Shown: positions 1-5,269, numbered from the stretch's first letter. The stretch is 5,977 bases of DNA from Bacillota bacterium (GCA_023458615.1 JAEWYV010000178.1:1-5977); one strand, 5' to 3'. The notes: a model not told the origin generated them from the sequence alone. Numbers and translations are program-made.

Positions 1-402
1 AACTTCAACCTGCTCTCCCGCATGAGCGCGCAGGCGAACGTGGAGCTGCCGCTGATCTATCAGCACGCACACATCAACGACCGGCATGAACAGGCAAGCC
101 GCGCGCTTGAGCGCGTCGGCCTTGCGAGCCGCGCAAACCATAAACCAGCCGAACTCTCCGGCGGGCAGCAGCAGCGCGTTGCCATTGCGCGGGCGCTTGC
201 CACAAACCCCGCGATTCTGCTTGCCGATGAACCAACCGGCAATCTTGACAGCAAGACTGGTGAGGACATCATGACTTTGTTTCATGAATTGCACCGCGCG
301 GGCGATACCATTGTGCTCATCACGCACAACGAGGAGATCGCAAAACAGGCGCAGCGGCGCATCCGCATCATGGATGGTCGCGTATCGGAGGTAACCGCAT
401 GA
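1..402 (+). CDS. ABC transporter ATP-binding protein, MacB/LolD type (5' end missing)
   Basis: This is the nucleotide-binding subunit that hydrolyses ATP in the cytoplasm to drive the permease encoded next. The frame is open from base 1, so the gene begins upstream; 133 residues remain, against about 225-235 for the family. The Walker A motif and the Q-loop glutamine are therefore outside the window, and the first residues NFNLLSR follow directly where the Q-loop would be. Visible motifs, counted from the first residue here, are the ABC signature LSGGQ (52-56), Walker B ILLADE (72-77) with the catalytic glutamate, the D-loop NLDS (81-84) and the H-loop histidine (109, in LITHN). The TGA stop overlaps the permease ATG (ATGA), so the two are translationally coupled. 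An ATG at base 22 is internal, not a real start. The subfamily assignment is firm; the substrate cannot be read from the sequence. Confidence 0.95.
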   Translation, partial: NFNLLSRMSAQANVELPLIYQHAHINDRHEQASRALERVGLASRANHKPAELSGGQQQRVAIARALATNPAILLADEPTGNLDSKTGEDIMTLFHELHRAGDTIVLITHNEEIAKQAQRRIRIMDGRVSEVTA

Positions 403-1568
403 TTCTACAATCCATCAAGATGGCCTGGGAGGCCATTACCTCCAATAAGCTGCGTTCGTTCCTCACCATGCTCGGCATCATCATCGGCGTGGTCGCGCTC
501 GTGGTGCTGGTTTCCCTCGTCAACGGCGCGACGGGCGCTGTCACCAGCGAGATCACCGCGCTTGGCAACGACATGGTAACAGTCAACATTCTGGACGATA
601 AGGGCGTACCCATCCGTCTGGAAGATCTGGACGAGATTGCCGCGCTGGATGCGGTAAACGAGGCCGCTCCGGCAGACAGCATCAACCAAAAGGGGAAATA
701 CGGATATTCCGATGCGGACGTAACGCTCTATGGCATCACGCCGGCATACTACAATGTCCAGGGACTGAGCCTTCAGTACGGCAGATTCATCAAGACAACG
801 GATGTCAACAACTCATCCTATGTCGTTGTGCTTGCCTATAACACAGCCAAAGAGTTCTTTGGCAAGGCGGATGTTGTTGGAGAAACCCTCACCATCGGTG
901 GGCGCAATTTCCTTGTCGTAGGCGTGCTGGAGGAGGACGAGTCCATGTTTGCCTCCATGCTCGGCGGATATTCCGCCTATGCGCCATTTACGGTTGAGTC
1001 CCGCATGGCGGATTCGCCCTATGTCACCTCGGTTGCGGTTTCGCCAAACGGGGACACGGACGCGACCGAATCTGAGGTCAATCAGTTTATGATGGCGCGA
1101 TTCCACCAGGACGAGGATGCGTTCAAGCTTGTCAACATGAGCAGCATCTCGGACGCAATGAGCACCGTAACGGGCACGCTCTCCCTGCTGCTTGGCGGCA
1201 TTGCCGCAATCTCACTGCTTGTTGGCGGAATTGGCATCATGAACATCATGCTCGTCTCCGTCACGGAGCGCACAAAGGAGATTGGCATTCGCAAGGCGAT
1301 TGGCGCGGGTAAGAAGAGCATCATGATGCAGTTCCTCATAGAAGCGCTTATGGTCAGCCTGATGGGGTGCCTGCTCGGACTTGCGATCTCCTGGGGTATA
1401 TTGGAGCTTGCATCCATCATCGCCAAGACGATCTCATTCTCCATGTCCATCGGCGTTGTGCTACTAGCCGTCGGGTTTGCCTCGGCAATCGGCCTCATCT
1501 TCGGGCTCTATCCGGCAAATAAGGCTGCAAACAAGCATCCGATAGAAGCGCTACGTTACGAAGGCTAA
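399..1568 (+). CDS. MacB-type ABC transporter permease (FtsX-like domain)
   Basis: This 389-residue integral membrane protein has the MacB/YknZ layout. TM1 lies at about 20-42 after a short cytoplasmic helix with NKLRSFLTMLGIIIGV. A large extracellular domain (about 44-258) follows, then three C-terminal helices at about 261-288, 312-340 and 349-371. The segment GIGIMNIMLVSVTERTKEIG after TM2 (from about residue 277) and the C-terminal YPANKAANKHPIEALRYE are hallmarks of the family. Length matches the usual 390-410. The start is supported by GGAGG at 387-391, seven bases before ATG, and by the 4-base overlap with the ATPase. MacB-family transporters do not move substrate through the membrane core but couple ATP hydrolysis to periplasmic or extracellular movements, usually with a membrane-fusion protein. 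That partner is not in the window. The substrate could be a peptide, an antibiotic or a lipoprotein and is not determinable. The last codons are copied three times just downstream (see the repeat entry). Confidence 0.95.
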   Translation: MILQSIKMAWEAITSNKLRSFLTMLGIIIGVVALVVLVSLVNGATGAVTSEITALGNDMVTVNILDDKGVPIRLEDLDEIAALDAVNEAAPADSINQKGKYGYSDADVTLYGITPAYYNVQGLSLQYGRFIKTTDVNNSSYVVVLAYNTAKEFFGKADVVGETLTIGGRNFLVVGVLEEDESMFASMLGGYSAYAPFTVESRMADSPYVTSVAVSPNGDTDATESEVNQFMMARFHQDEDAFKLVNMSSISDAMSTVTGTLSLLLGGIAAISLLVGGIGIMNIMLVSVTERTKEIGIRKAIGAGKKSIMMQFLIEALMVSLMGCLLGLAISWGILELASIIAKTISFSMSIGVVLLAVGFASAIGLIFGLYPANKAANKHPIEALRYEG

Positions 1569-1653
1569 AACCAAAGCGCTACGCTACGAAGGTTAAAGTC
1601 AAAGCGCTACGCTACGAAGGCTAAAGTCAAAGCGCTACGCTACGAAGGCTAAA
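1547..1653 (+). repeat. 28-bp tandem repeat, 3.8 copies, derived from the permease 3' end
   Basis: Copies begin at 1547, 1575, 1603 and 1631 with an exact 28-base period; the last is cut after 23 bases. The core is AGCGCTACGCTACGAAGG followed by (C/T)TAAA. Copy 1 is the end of the permease gene and encodes the terminal A-L-R-Y-E-G-stop. It differs from the others by T for C at 1556 and by ACC for AGT at 1570-1572. Copies 2-4 are nearly identical to one another (copy 2 has GTTAAA instead of GCTAAA). Each copy carries a TAA at its end, and three periods equal 84 bases, so copy 4 returns to the permease frame: reading through the real stop would again end in A-L-R-Y-E-G-stop. Slipped-strand amplification of the gene end is the simplest origin. 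It is not a CRISPR, as there are no spacers. Confidence 0.95.
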
Positions 1654-1680
1654 CCATCGCCAAACGACCGCGTGTTCCTC

Positions 1681-1760
1681 CGCAGGGGATAATCGCCTCT
1701 CCCATGGCGCCTCCCCCCTGCGAATTTCGAAATGCCGCGCGACGGAAGTACCTCCCCCCT
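1681..1760. other. C-rich, palindrome-dense intergenic patch
   Basis: No credible gene is present. CGCAGGGG (1681-1688) pairs with CCCCTGCG (1715-1722), and CGCC (1694-1697) pairs inside it with GGCG (1706-1709). A perfect 10-base palindrome ATTTCGAAAT follows at 1724-1733. The decamer CCTCCCCCCT occurs twice, at 1710-1719 and 1751-1760. This composition is unlike the neighbouring coding regions and suggests a dispersed intergenic repeat or a structured 3' UTR, but one copy alone cannot show that. Confidence 0.4.
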
Positions 1761-1784
1761 CTTTCCTATTCTGCCCCGCGGCAC

Positions 1785-1833
1785 AAAAACACCCGCCATG
1801 CTCATCCCCCATTGAGCACGGCGGGTGTTTTTT
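1785..1833. terminator. Strong bidirectional Rho-independent terminator
   Basis: A 20-base arm (1785-1804) and its near-perfect complement (1813-1832) enclose an 8-base loop TCCCCCAT. There is a single A/C mismatch on the plus strand, which becomes a G-U wobble on the minus strand. The GC core CACCCGCC/GGCGGGTG is flanked by A5 on the left and T6 on the right, so it can terminate transcription from both sides. On the plus strand it is the first clear terminator after the permease gene, about 217 bases past the stop. On the minus strand it would stop transcripts coming from the lipoprotein side or from the candidate small RNA. Confidence 0.9.
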
Positions 1834-1842
1834 CTATTTCCC

Positions 1843-1980
1843 AAAAATCGACAGGACGTTCCTCTCGGAACGTCCTTATTGGGGCACATTGGCGTTGTCT
1901 TTCGAATCCTTGCGGATAAAGGAAACTGTCACGAAAAAGGAAAAATGATTGCTGGCGGATCAATACGCTTTCTGTGCCCC
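1843..1980 (-). ncRNA. Candidate structured small RNA
   Basis: Reading the minus strand from about 1980, the predicted RNA starts GGGGCACA, and this arm (with the preceding U, 1981-1973) pairs with UGUGCCCCA (1888-1880). An internal loop GAAA/CAA follows. Then GCG-(UA)-UUG (1968-1961) pairs with CAACGC (1897-1892), and an inner hairpin CUUU-AUCC-GCAA-GGAU-UCG-AAAG (1921-1899) has a GNRA tetraloop. A pyrimidine-rich single strand lies between. A perfect 10-bp hairpin (1876-1867 with 1862-1853, loop GAGA, also GNRA) follows, then GTCGA and T5 (1847-1843). The 5-base offset makes that U-tract a weak terminator; the transcript may instead run to the strong terminator ending near 1785. A promoter-like element sits exactly where a start at about 1980-1978 requires. 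I do not recognise the fold as 6S RNA, SRP RNA, tmRNA or a riboswitch class known to me. Inferred only. Confidence 0.35.
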
Positions 1981-1984
1981 ACAA

Positions 1985-2013
1985 TGTATATACTACCAAA
2001 CAAACATGAACAA
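1985..2013 (-). promoter_or_regulatory. Putative sigma-A promoter for the candidate small RNA
   Basis: On the minus strand TTGTTC (2013-2008) is separated by 17 bases from TATACA (1990-1985). Initiation 5-7 bases downstream would fall at about 1980-1978, at the first G of the GGGG that opens the closing stem of the candidate RNA. The spacing is ideal and the -35 and -10 each match consensus at 4-5 of 6 positions, but AT-rich intergenic DNA yields such matches by chance. Confidence 0.35.
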
Positions 2014-2081
2014 GCCATCAACGACATGTTACGATTTTGCAACGGATTATGTCCCAAAGGGAAACAGCGCGAACGATTCCT

Positions 2082-2121
2082 GATAAGAAGCGAGCGCCAA
2101 TCCGTTTTCGGTGGCGCTCGC
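2082..2121 (-). terminator. Rho-independent terminator of the lipoprotein gene
   Basis: A perfect 10-bp stem (GCGAGCGCCA at 2090-2099, TGGCGCTCGC at 2112-2121) is extended inside by CCG-TTTT-CGG. On the minus strand it is followed by a U-rich but interrupted tail CTTCTTAT. It lies 25 bases past the lipoprotein stop codon, the expected place. The broken U-tract makes it weaker than the terminators at 1785 and 4393. Confidence 0.75.
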
Positions 2122-2145
2122 CTGAAAATCCGAGCAAATTCGCAA

Positions 2146-2967
2146 TTAACCGTTGTTGTCGCCGCTCTCCGAAGGGACATACTCAAAGCTGATCTGCTTT
2201 CCCTCGGAATCCACGCCTGTGATGGTTGTGCCGCTGATTGCGAACCATTCCTTCGACGCTTTGGGGAAATCTGCCGACTCCGATCCGGTCAACGGTGCCG
2301 GCCGCGCGCCGCCGGTTGTCATGCTAACCGCGCCATCTGCGCCATTCACGGCAAATTGGTAAAGCGTAGCCGTGCCATCGTCGGCAATGTAGTAGAACTG
2401 CCCGATATAGCCAAACGACGTGCGATATACTTCGGAGAAGACATTATCCTTCCCTCCGGTGGAACCTACAGCGACAAGCGATTTGCCCTTGTCGTAGGTG
2501 CCAACCAGCTTCGATTCCAAATCATCCGAGTTTTTATAGGTGACGGTATAGTTGTTGCCCTGTTCATCATAAGTAACGTCCTTGGCCCCCATCATAGCCA
2601 GTGCGGTTGCCACTGAGGTCTCCCCCAGACCGAAATACATTGCCGGGAGCATATATAGATCGCTCAGTGTAGCGCCGAGATAGTTCATTGCACTCATCAA
2701 AGTGTCAGGATTGTTGGTCAACCCTTCTGTAATCTTGTTCAGAACCGCCGACTTCGCCTCCATATAGGCACTGTAGAAGGCGGACGCGGAATCATCCCCG
2801 CTTTGTGCGCTGCCGCTATTTGCTGCAGCAACATCCTCCGCGACTTTCTCTGCTTCTCCCGATGCAGCGACAGCGGCCTCCGTTGCCGCCTCCTTCGGTT
2901 TGCCGCAGCCGCTCAATATGGTAAGGAGCAGCAGGATGGATACCAGTAAGGCAAGAGATTTTTTCAT
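2146..2967 (-). CDS. Putative extracytoplasmic lipoprotein of unknown function
   Basis: This 273-residue protein begins with MKKSLALLVSILLLLTILSG and then C21, a classical type II signal peptide with lipobox L18-S19-G20-C21. The cysteine would be lipidated and the protein anchored to the outer face of the membrane. An Ala/Glu/Ser-rich flexible linker (about 22-60) leads to one domain (about 63-268). That domain begins with a helical stretch (SAYMEAKSAVLNKITEGL, NNPDTLMSAMNYLGATLSDL) and continues into a beta-rich part (NNYTVTYKNSDDLESKLVGTYDKG, given here as NYTVTYK...VGTYDKG around 139-161, then GQFYYIADDGTATLYQF around 189-206). The start has GGAGG at 2979-2975, seven bases upstream. I do not recognise the family. 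It diverges from the zinc-ribbon gene, has its own promoter at 3050-3023, and ends in its own terminator. Binding or sensing roles are possible but unproven. A long open frame on the opposite strand (1825-2616) is a shadow. Confidence 0.9.
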   Translation of the reverse strand: MKKSLALLVSILLLLTILSGCGKPKEAATEAAVAASGEAEKVAEDVAAANSGSAQSGDDSASAFYSAYMEAKSAVLNKITEGLTNNPDTLMSAMNYLGATLSDLYMLPAMYFGLGETSVATALAMMGAKDVTYDEQGNNYTVTYKNSDDLESKLVGTYDKGKSLVAVGSTGGKDNVFSEVYRTSFGYIGQFYYIADDGTATLYQFAVNGADGAVSMTTGGARPAPLTGSESADFPKASKEWFAISGTTITGVDSEGKQISFEYVPSESGDNNG

Positions 2968-3022
2968 TCTGTTTCCTCCGTTCTTGTATTTGTATGGTCG
3001 ATATTTTACCTCTCATAATTCA

Positions 3023-3050
3023 ATTTTATCATGCTTTTTTGAATTCACAA
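3023..3050 (-). promoter_or_regulatory. Promoter of the lipoprotein gene, extended -10
   Basis: On the minus strand TTGTGA (3050-3045) lies 16 bases before TAAAAT (3028-3023), preceded by TGA, giving an extended -10 (TGnTAAAAT). The predicted 5' UTR is about 50 bases. The -35 and spacer contain an imperfect palindrome, TTTTGAATTCACAA on the plus strand (3037-3050), whose centre TGAATTCA is perfect. That is a possible operator, but it is a single site with no known regulator here. Confidence 0.6.
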
Positions 3051-3162
3051 CTGAAATTTGTTTCCCGCCTTGTAACAGAGTTACCAAACAGTCAAATGTC
3101 TGTATGTCGCATCTGCGCAATTTCAAACTGGATTTCAAATGCTAATATCCAACACGGTAGAA

Positions 3163-3191
3163 TTGTTTTTTGCATGACCGCGTGCTATCAT
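3163..3191 (+). promoter_or_regulatory. Promoter of the zinc-ribbon gene, extended -10
   Basis: TTGTTT (3163-3168) is followed after exactly 17 bases by TATCAT (3186-3191), with TGC directly before it forming an extended -10. Transcription would start near 3198, giving a short leader of about 34 bases that carries AGGGGGGGA (3218-3226), a G-rich ribosome binding site 5 bases before the ATG. The rest of the divergent gap (about 3051-3160) is AT-rich with no other feature I can support. Confidence 0.55.
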
Positions 3192-3231
3192 CGAATCAGA
3201 ATCATATGCACGAGATCAGGGGGGGACTTTC

Positions 3232-4368
3232 ATGACTTGTCAAAATTGCGGCGCGAATGTCGAAGGCAACTTTTGTCCTGTCTGTGGGGCACCGCGTGCG
3301 GGCGGCACATCCTACCAGACGCAGCAGCCTCAGCAACCGGCTTATGTGCAGCATACACCCGTCCAGCAGCCCTCGGGTGAGCCGTATCAGCCCATCACCA
3401 GAAAGTGGTGGTTCTGGGTACTAATCGTGGTCACGCTGATTGCGCTCTTTATTACATCGCAGATGCTTTCGCCAAAGTCCGTCTCAACAGACAAAAGTGA
3501 AACGCTCTCCGCTGCACAGCTGCCAAGCACCGAATCCGCCGAGGATTCCGATCAGGCCGCCGTTGTTCCTCCGAACGATGGTGGTATCTCAAATCCCTTT
3601 GGAAAAGGTTCAACGGGCACACTTCCCTCGATTGAGGAAACCGTTCTGTTGGACCAGGATGGCATCCGCGTGACCGCTACCGGGTTTACCTCGGAGGAAT
3701 GGATCGGGCCGGAGATCAGCGTTTTGATCGAAAACAATACGGACCGCTCCATCACCTTGCAGGCGCTGGATGTGTCCGTCAACGGGATTATGATTTCTCC
3801 CGTCTTCTTCTGCGACGTTGCAGCAGGAAAGAAGTCCAACGAGACGATTGCGTTCTACCAAACAGATCTGGATAACATGGGCATCTCCAGCATTCAATCC
3901 ATCGATTTAAAGCTGGAGGCGCTCGATCCCGACAGTTGGGATAGCATTGTGACGGGAGACGAGATTACCCTCCGCACCGACGCGCCGGAGCAGCAGCAGG
4001 TGCTCGATAAGAGTGGTTCCCCCGCCATGGATCAGGACGGGCTTGAGGTCATTGTTCGCGGTGTGAAAACTGGAGACGCGACATGGGGCCCAGAGATTCA
4101 GCTTTTTTTAGAGAACCAGACAGGCCGCGATATCATCGTTCAATTGGATGATTTCTCCATCAATGGCTTTATGGTAACACCCATCTTTTCGGTTAATATT
4201 AAGGATGGCAAAGTTGCATATTATAGCATTACGCTCTCGCAGGATGAGCTGGATCAGAACAAAATTGATAGCATTGACTCTATGGAATGCCGCTTCATGG
4301 TGATTAACCCCGATAGCTGGGACACGATCTTTGAGTCCGATCCCGTTACGGTTCAGATGCCAAACTAG
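3232..4368 (+). CDS. Zinc-ribbon single-pass membrane protein with duplicated extracellular domain
   Basis: The 378-residue protein starts with a zinc ribbon, CQNC (3-6) and CPVC (15-18), four cysteines placed to bind one zinc in the cytoplasm. A Pro/Gln-rich linker (about 25-55) leads to a transmembrane helix (59-79, starting WWFWVLIVV). A Ser/Asp/Pro-rich stalk (about 80-135) carries two tandem copies of one domain, about 137-250 and 264-377. Matching landmarks are DQDG (141/267), GPEI (159/286), ENNT/ENQT (167/294), NG (184/311) and PDSWD (233/360), a shift of about 127 residues. The domains look beta-rich and Ig-like, similar in outline to DUF4352-type domains of Firmicutes, but I cannot confirm that. 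Topology is N-in, C-out: no signal peptidase site is evident. An envelope sensing, scaffold or ligand-binding role is plausible. The start has a G-rich ribosome binding site and the first cysteine motif follows immediately, so the ATG is secure. Confidence 0.9.
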   Translation: MTCQNCGANVEGNFCPVCGAPRAGGTSYQTQQPQQPAYVQHTPVQQPSGEPYQPITRKWWFWVLIVVTLIALFITSQMLSPKSVSTDKSETLSAAQLPSTESAEDSDQAAVVPPNDGGISNPFGKGSTGTLPSIEETVLLDQDGIRVTATGFTSEEWIGPEISVLIENNTDRSITLQALDVSVNGIMISPVFFCDVAAGKKSNETIAFYQTDLDNMGISSIQSIDLKLEALDPDSWDSIVTGDEITLRTDAPEQQQVLDKSGSPAMDQDGLEVIVRGVKTGDATWGPEIQLFLENQTGRDIIVQLDDFSINGFMVTPIFSVNIKDGKVAYYSITLSQDELDQNKIDSIDSMECRFMVINPDSWDTIFESDPVTVQMPN

Positions 4369-4392
4369 CACTATTTTGTTACCTAAGATATC

Positions 4393-4420
4393 AAAAAAGG
4401 CGCGGTTCTCCGCGCCTTTT
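4393..4420. terminator. Bidirectional Rho-independent terminator between convergent genes
   Basis: AAAAGGCGCGG (4395-4405) pairs perfectly with CCGCGCCTTTT (4410-4420) around a TTCT loop. The A6 run at 4393-4398 gives six U on the minus strand, and T4 follows on the plus strand. It sits 24 bases after the zinc-ribbon stop and 15 bases after the pentapeptide-gene stop on the other strand, so it serves both. Confidence 0.92.
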
Positions 4421-4435
4421 ATGCTTTATCTGCCT

Positions 4436-5083
4436 TTAGTCCTTGATTACGACACCGGCAAGCATTTGGCCGAGCATTGCCGCCTGCTCTAAATTGACCT
4501 TTGCCCCACGCAATTCTCCGCCGCTGAGCGCAATTCCATTTAGGTCGCAGTCCGCGAGATCCATCCCGTTGCAGAGCGTGCCAAACAGCTCCGCCCGGTT
4601 GAGAAGGCAGCGGGTAAAGACGGTTGTACTCAGCGTGCAGCCTGCAAGCGATGCGCTGGAGAAGTCCGAATCGATCAGTTTCACATGTCGCATCTTGGAC
4701 CCGTAAAGGTTTGCATACCGTGCCACGCATCGCTCCATCGTTGCATCCAGCAGAAAAGCTTCCGTCAAAGAAATGCCAACAAACTTGCAGTCCGCAAGAG
4801 TTGTGCGCTGTAAAGTGCCCTTCATCATCTGCGTATTGGATAGATCGCACTGTTCCATTTTGCAATCAATCAGTGCCGCCCGCTCAAGTGAGCAGCCGGA
4901 CAGCCGACAGCCGATAAATCGGCAACCGCGAAATGTCAGCCCCGGGTAGCTCCCGCCCTCAAGCGTAAGGTTTTCAAACAGGACGGATTCAATATCCGTC
5001 TCCTCCTCTGCGGCGGTTACCAGCAGCGCTTCCAAATCCTCGCAGGGCGCAAGGCGATCTTTTTCCAATTCCCGTTTTATCAC
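4436..5083 (-). CDS. Pentapeptide-repeat protein (Qnr/MfpA-like size and C-terminus)
   Basis: The 215-residue protein is a right-handed quadrilateral beta-helix. From about residue 34 to 198 I can write 33 consecutive pentads without a register break (for example CRFIG CRLSG CSLER, with L, F or M at the centre), about eight coils. Qnr proteins of similar length have loops interrupting the helix; this one, like MfpA, does not. The C-terminus (LRGAKVNLEQAAMLGQMLAG) resembles the end of Qnr proteins, which forms the dimerising helix. There are 12 cysteines; six lie 20 residues apart on one face (59, 79, 99, 119, 159, 179, with Ser at 139). Qnr and MfpA mimic DNA and protect gyrase, but most pentapeptide proteins have no known role, so quinolone protection is only a hypothesis. 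The start is GTG with no good ribosome binding site; in-frame stops TAA and TGA lie just upstream, so no earlier start exists. A GAG triplet run before ATT at residue 31 is an unlikely alternative. Confidence 0.92.
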   Translation of the reverse strand: MIKRELEKDRLAPCEDLEALLVTAAEEETDIESVLFENLTLEGGSYPGLTFRGCRFIGCRLSGCSLERAALIDCKMEQCDLSNTQMMKGTLQRTTLADCKFVGISLTEAFLLDATMERCVARYANLYGSKMRHVKLIDSDFSSASLAGCTLSTTVFTRCLLNRAELFGTLCNGMDLADCDLNGIALSGGELRGAKVNLEQAAMLGQMLAGVVIKD

Positions 5084-5132
5084 AAGCGAAGTTTATCACA
5101 CATACAATGCAGCGTCCAGCATACCAAAACGC

Positions 5133-5163
5133 AAAAATCTGCTTTTCAGCAGATATCTCTCAT
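5133..5163 (-). promoter_or_regulatory. Candidate attenuator: leader peptide ORF overlapping a terminator-like hairpin
   Basis: In the predicted leader of the pentapeptide-repeat gene, the minus strand reads ATG AGA GAT ATC TGC TGA (5163-5146), a five-codon ORF (M-R-D-I-C). Its last codons form the rising arm of a hairpin, ATCTGCT-GAAA-AGCAGAT (5154-5137), which has a GNRA loop and is followed directly by T4 (5136-5133), so T5 with the last stem base. A ribosome on the small ORF would block the hairpin. A second small ORF (M-L-D-A-A-L-Y-V, 5122-5096) ends 12 bases before the GTG start. The arrangement resembles ribosome-mediated attenuation, but the stem is only 7 bp and the leader ORF's ribosome binding site (AAGAGA) is weak. 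Confidence 0.35.
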
Positions 5164-5186
5164 GTTTTCTCTTGTTTTCTGTTGAT

Positions 5187-5215
5187 ACTATAACACAAAA
5201 CACGGCTATTTTCAA
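5187..5215 (-). promoter_or_regulatory. Strong sigma-A promoter of the pentapeptide-repeat gene
   Basis: On the minus strand TTGAAA (5215-5210) and TATAGT (5192-5187) are 17 bases apart, with TGT before the -10 giving an extended element. Start would be near 5180, leaving a leader of about 97 bases, long enough for the hairpin and small ORFs described at 5133-5163. On the plus strand a poor element (TTGATA at 5182-5187 with GCTATT at 5205-5210) overlaps it and might serve the downstream plus-strand gene; I do not list it separately. Confidence 0.7.
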
Positions 5216-5257
5216 GACTTGTTCGTGTAAGCCGGGCGGCGTATGCTAGGCGCGGGC

Positions 5258-5265
5258 AAGGAGGA
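5258..5265 (+). promoter_or_regulatory. Ribosome binding site that fixes the DUF6323-like start
   Basis: AAGGAGGA is a near-perfect anti-16S match. Its GGAGG core (5260-5264) is 5 bases before ATG at 5270 and 8 before ATG at 5273. An upstream in-frame ATG at 5243 would place this site inside the gene and has no ribosome binding site of its own, so it is rejected as the start. Confidence 0.85.
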
Positions 5266-5269
5266 ACGG

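Noticed and set aside
1082..1498. 138-codon minus-strand open frame inside the permease
   Set aside because: It is a codon-phase shadow of a clear MacB-type permease, Met/Ser/Pro-rich, with no ribosome binding site.
1547..1653. CRISPR array
   Set aside because: The 28-base units are directly adjacent with no unique spacers, and the first unit is the end of a coding gene.
1627..1889. Minus-strand open frames of 61 and 84 codons
   Set aside because: They run through the tandem repeat, the C-rich palindromic patch and both terminator-like hairpins. Low-complexity products and no homology I recognise make them accidental.
1843..1980. Hammerhead ribozyme or known riboswitch in the candidate RNA
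   Set aside because: A CGAAAG segment is present, but the CUGAUGA core of a hammerhead is missing, and no gene follows on that strand for a riboswitch to control.
1825..2616. 263-codon open frame on the plus strand
   Set aside because: It lies antisense to the lipoprotein gene, which has a signal peptide, lipobox, ribosome binding site, promoter and terminator. The plus-strand product is Arg/Cys-rich without domain structure, and its first ATG lies in the T-run of a terminator.
4419..4865. 148-codon minus-strand open frame
   Set aside because: It overlaps the pentapeptide-repeat gene in another frame and runs into the terminator. The pentad pattern proves the other frame.
4436..5083. Calling the pentapeptide protein a quinolone-resistance (Qnr) gene
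   Set aside because: Size and C-terminus are similar, but Qnr loops are absent and most chromosomal pentapeptide proteins have no proven link to gyrase.
5182..5212. Plus-strand promoter for the DUF6323-like gene overlapping the minus-strand promoter
   Set aside because: TTGATA is a fair -35, but no -10 at a good distance resembles TATAAT (GCTATT or TATTTT only), so it is mentioned but not called.
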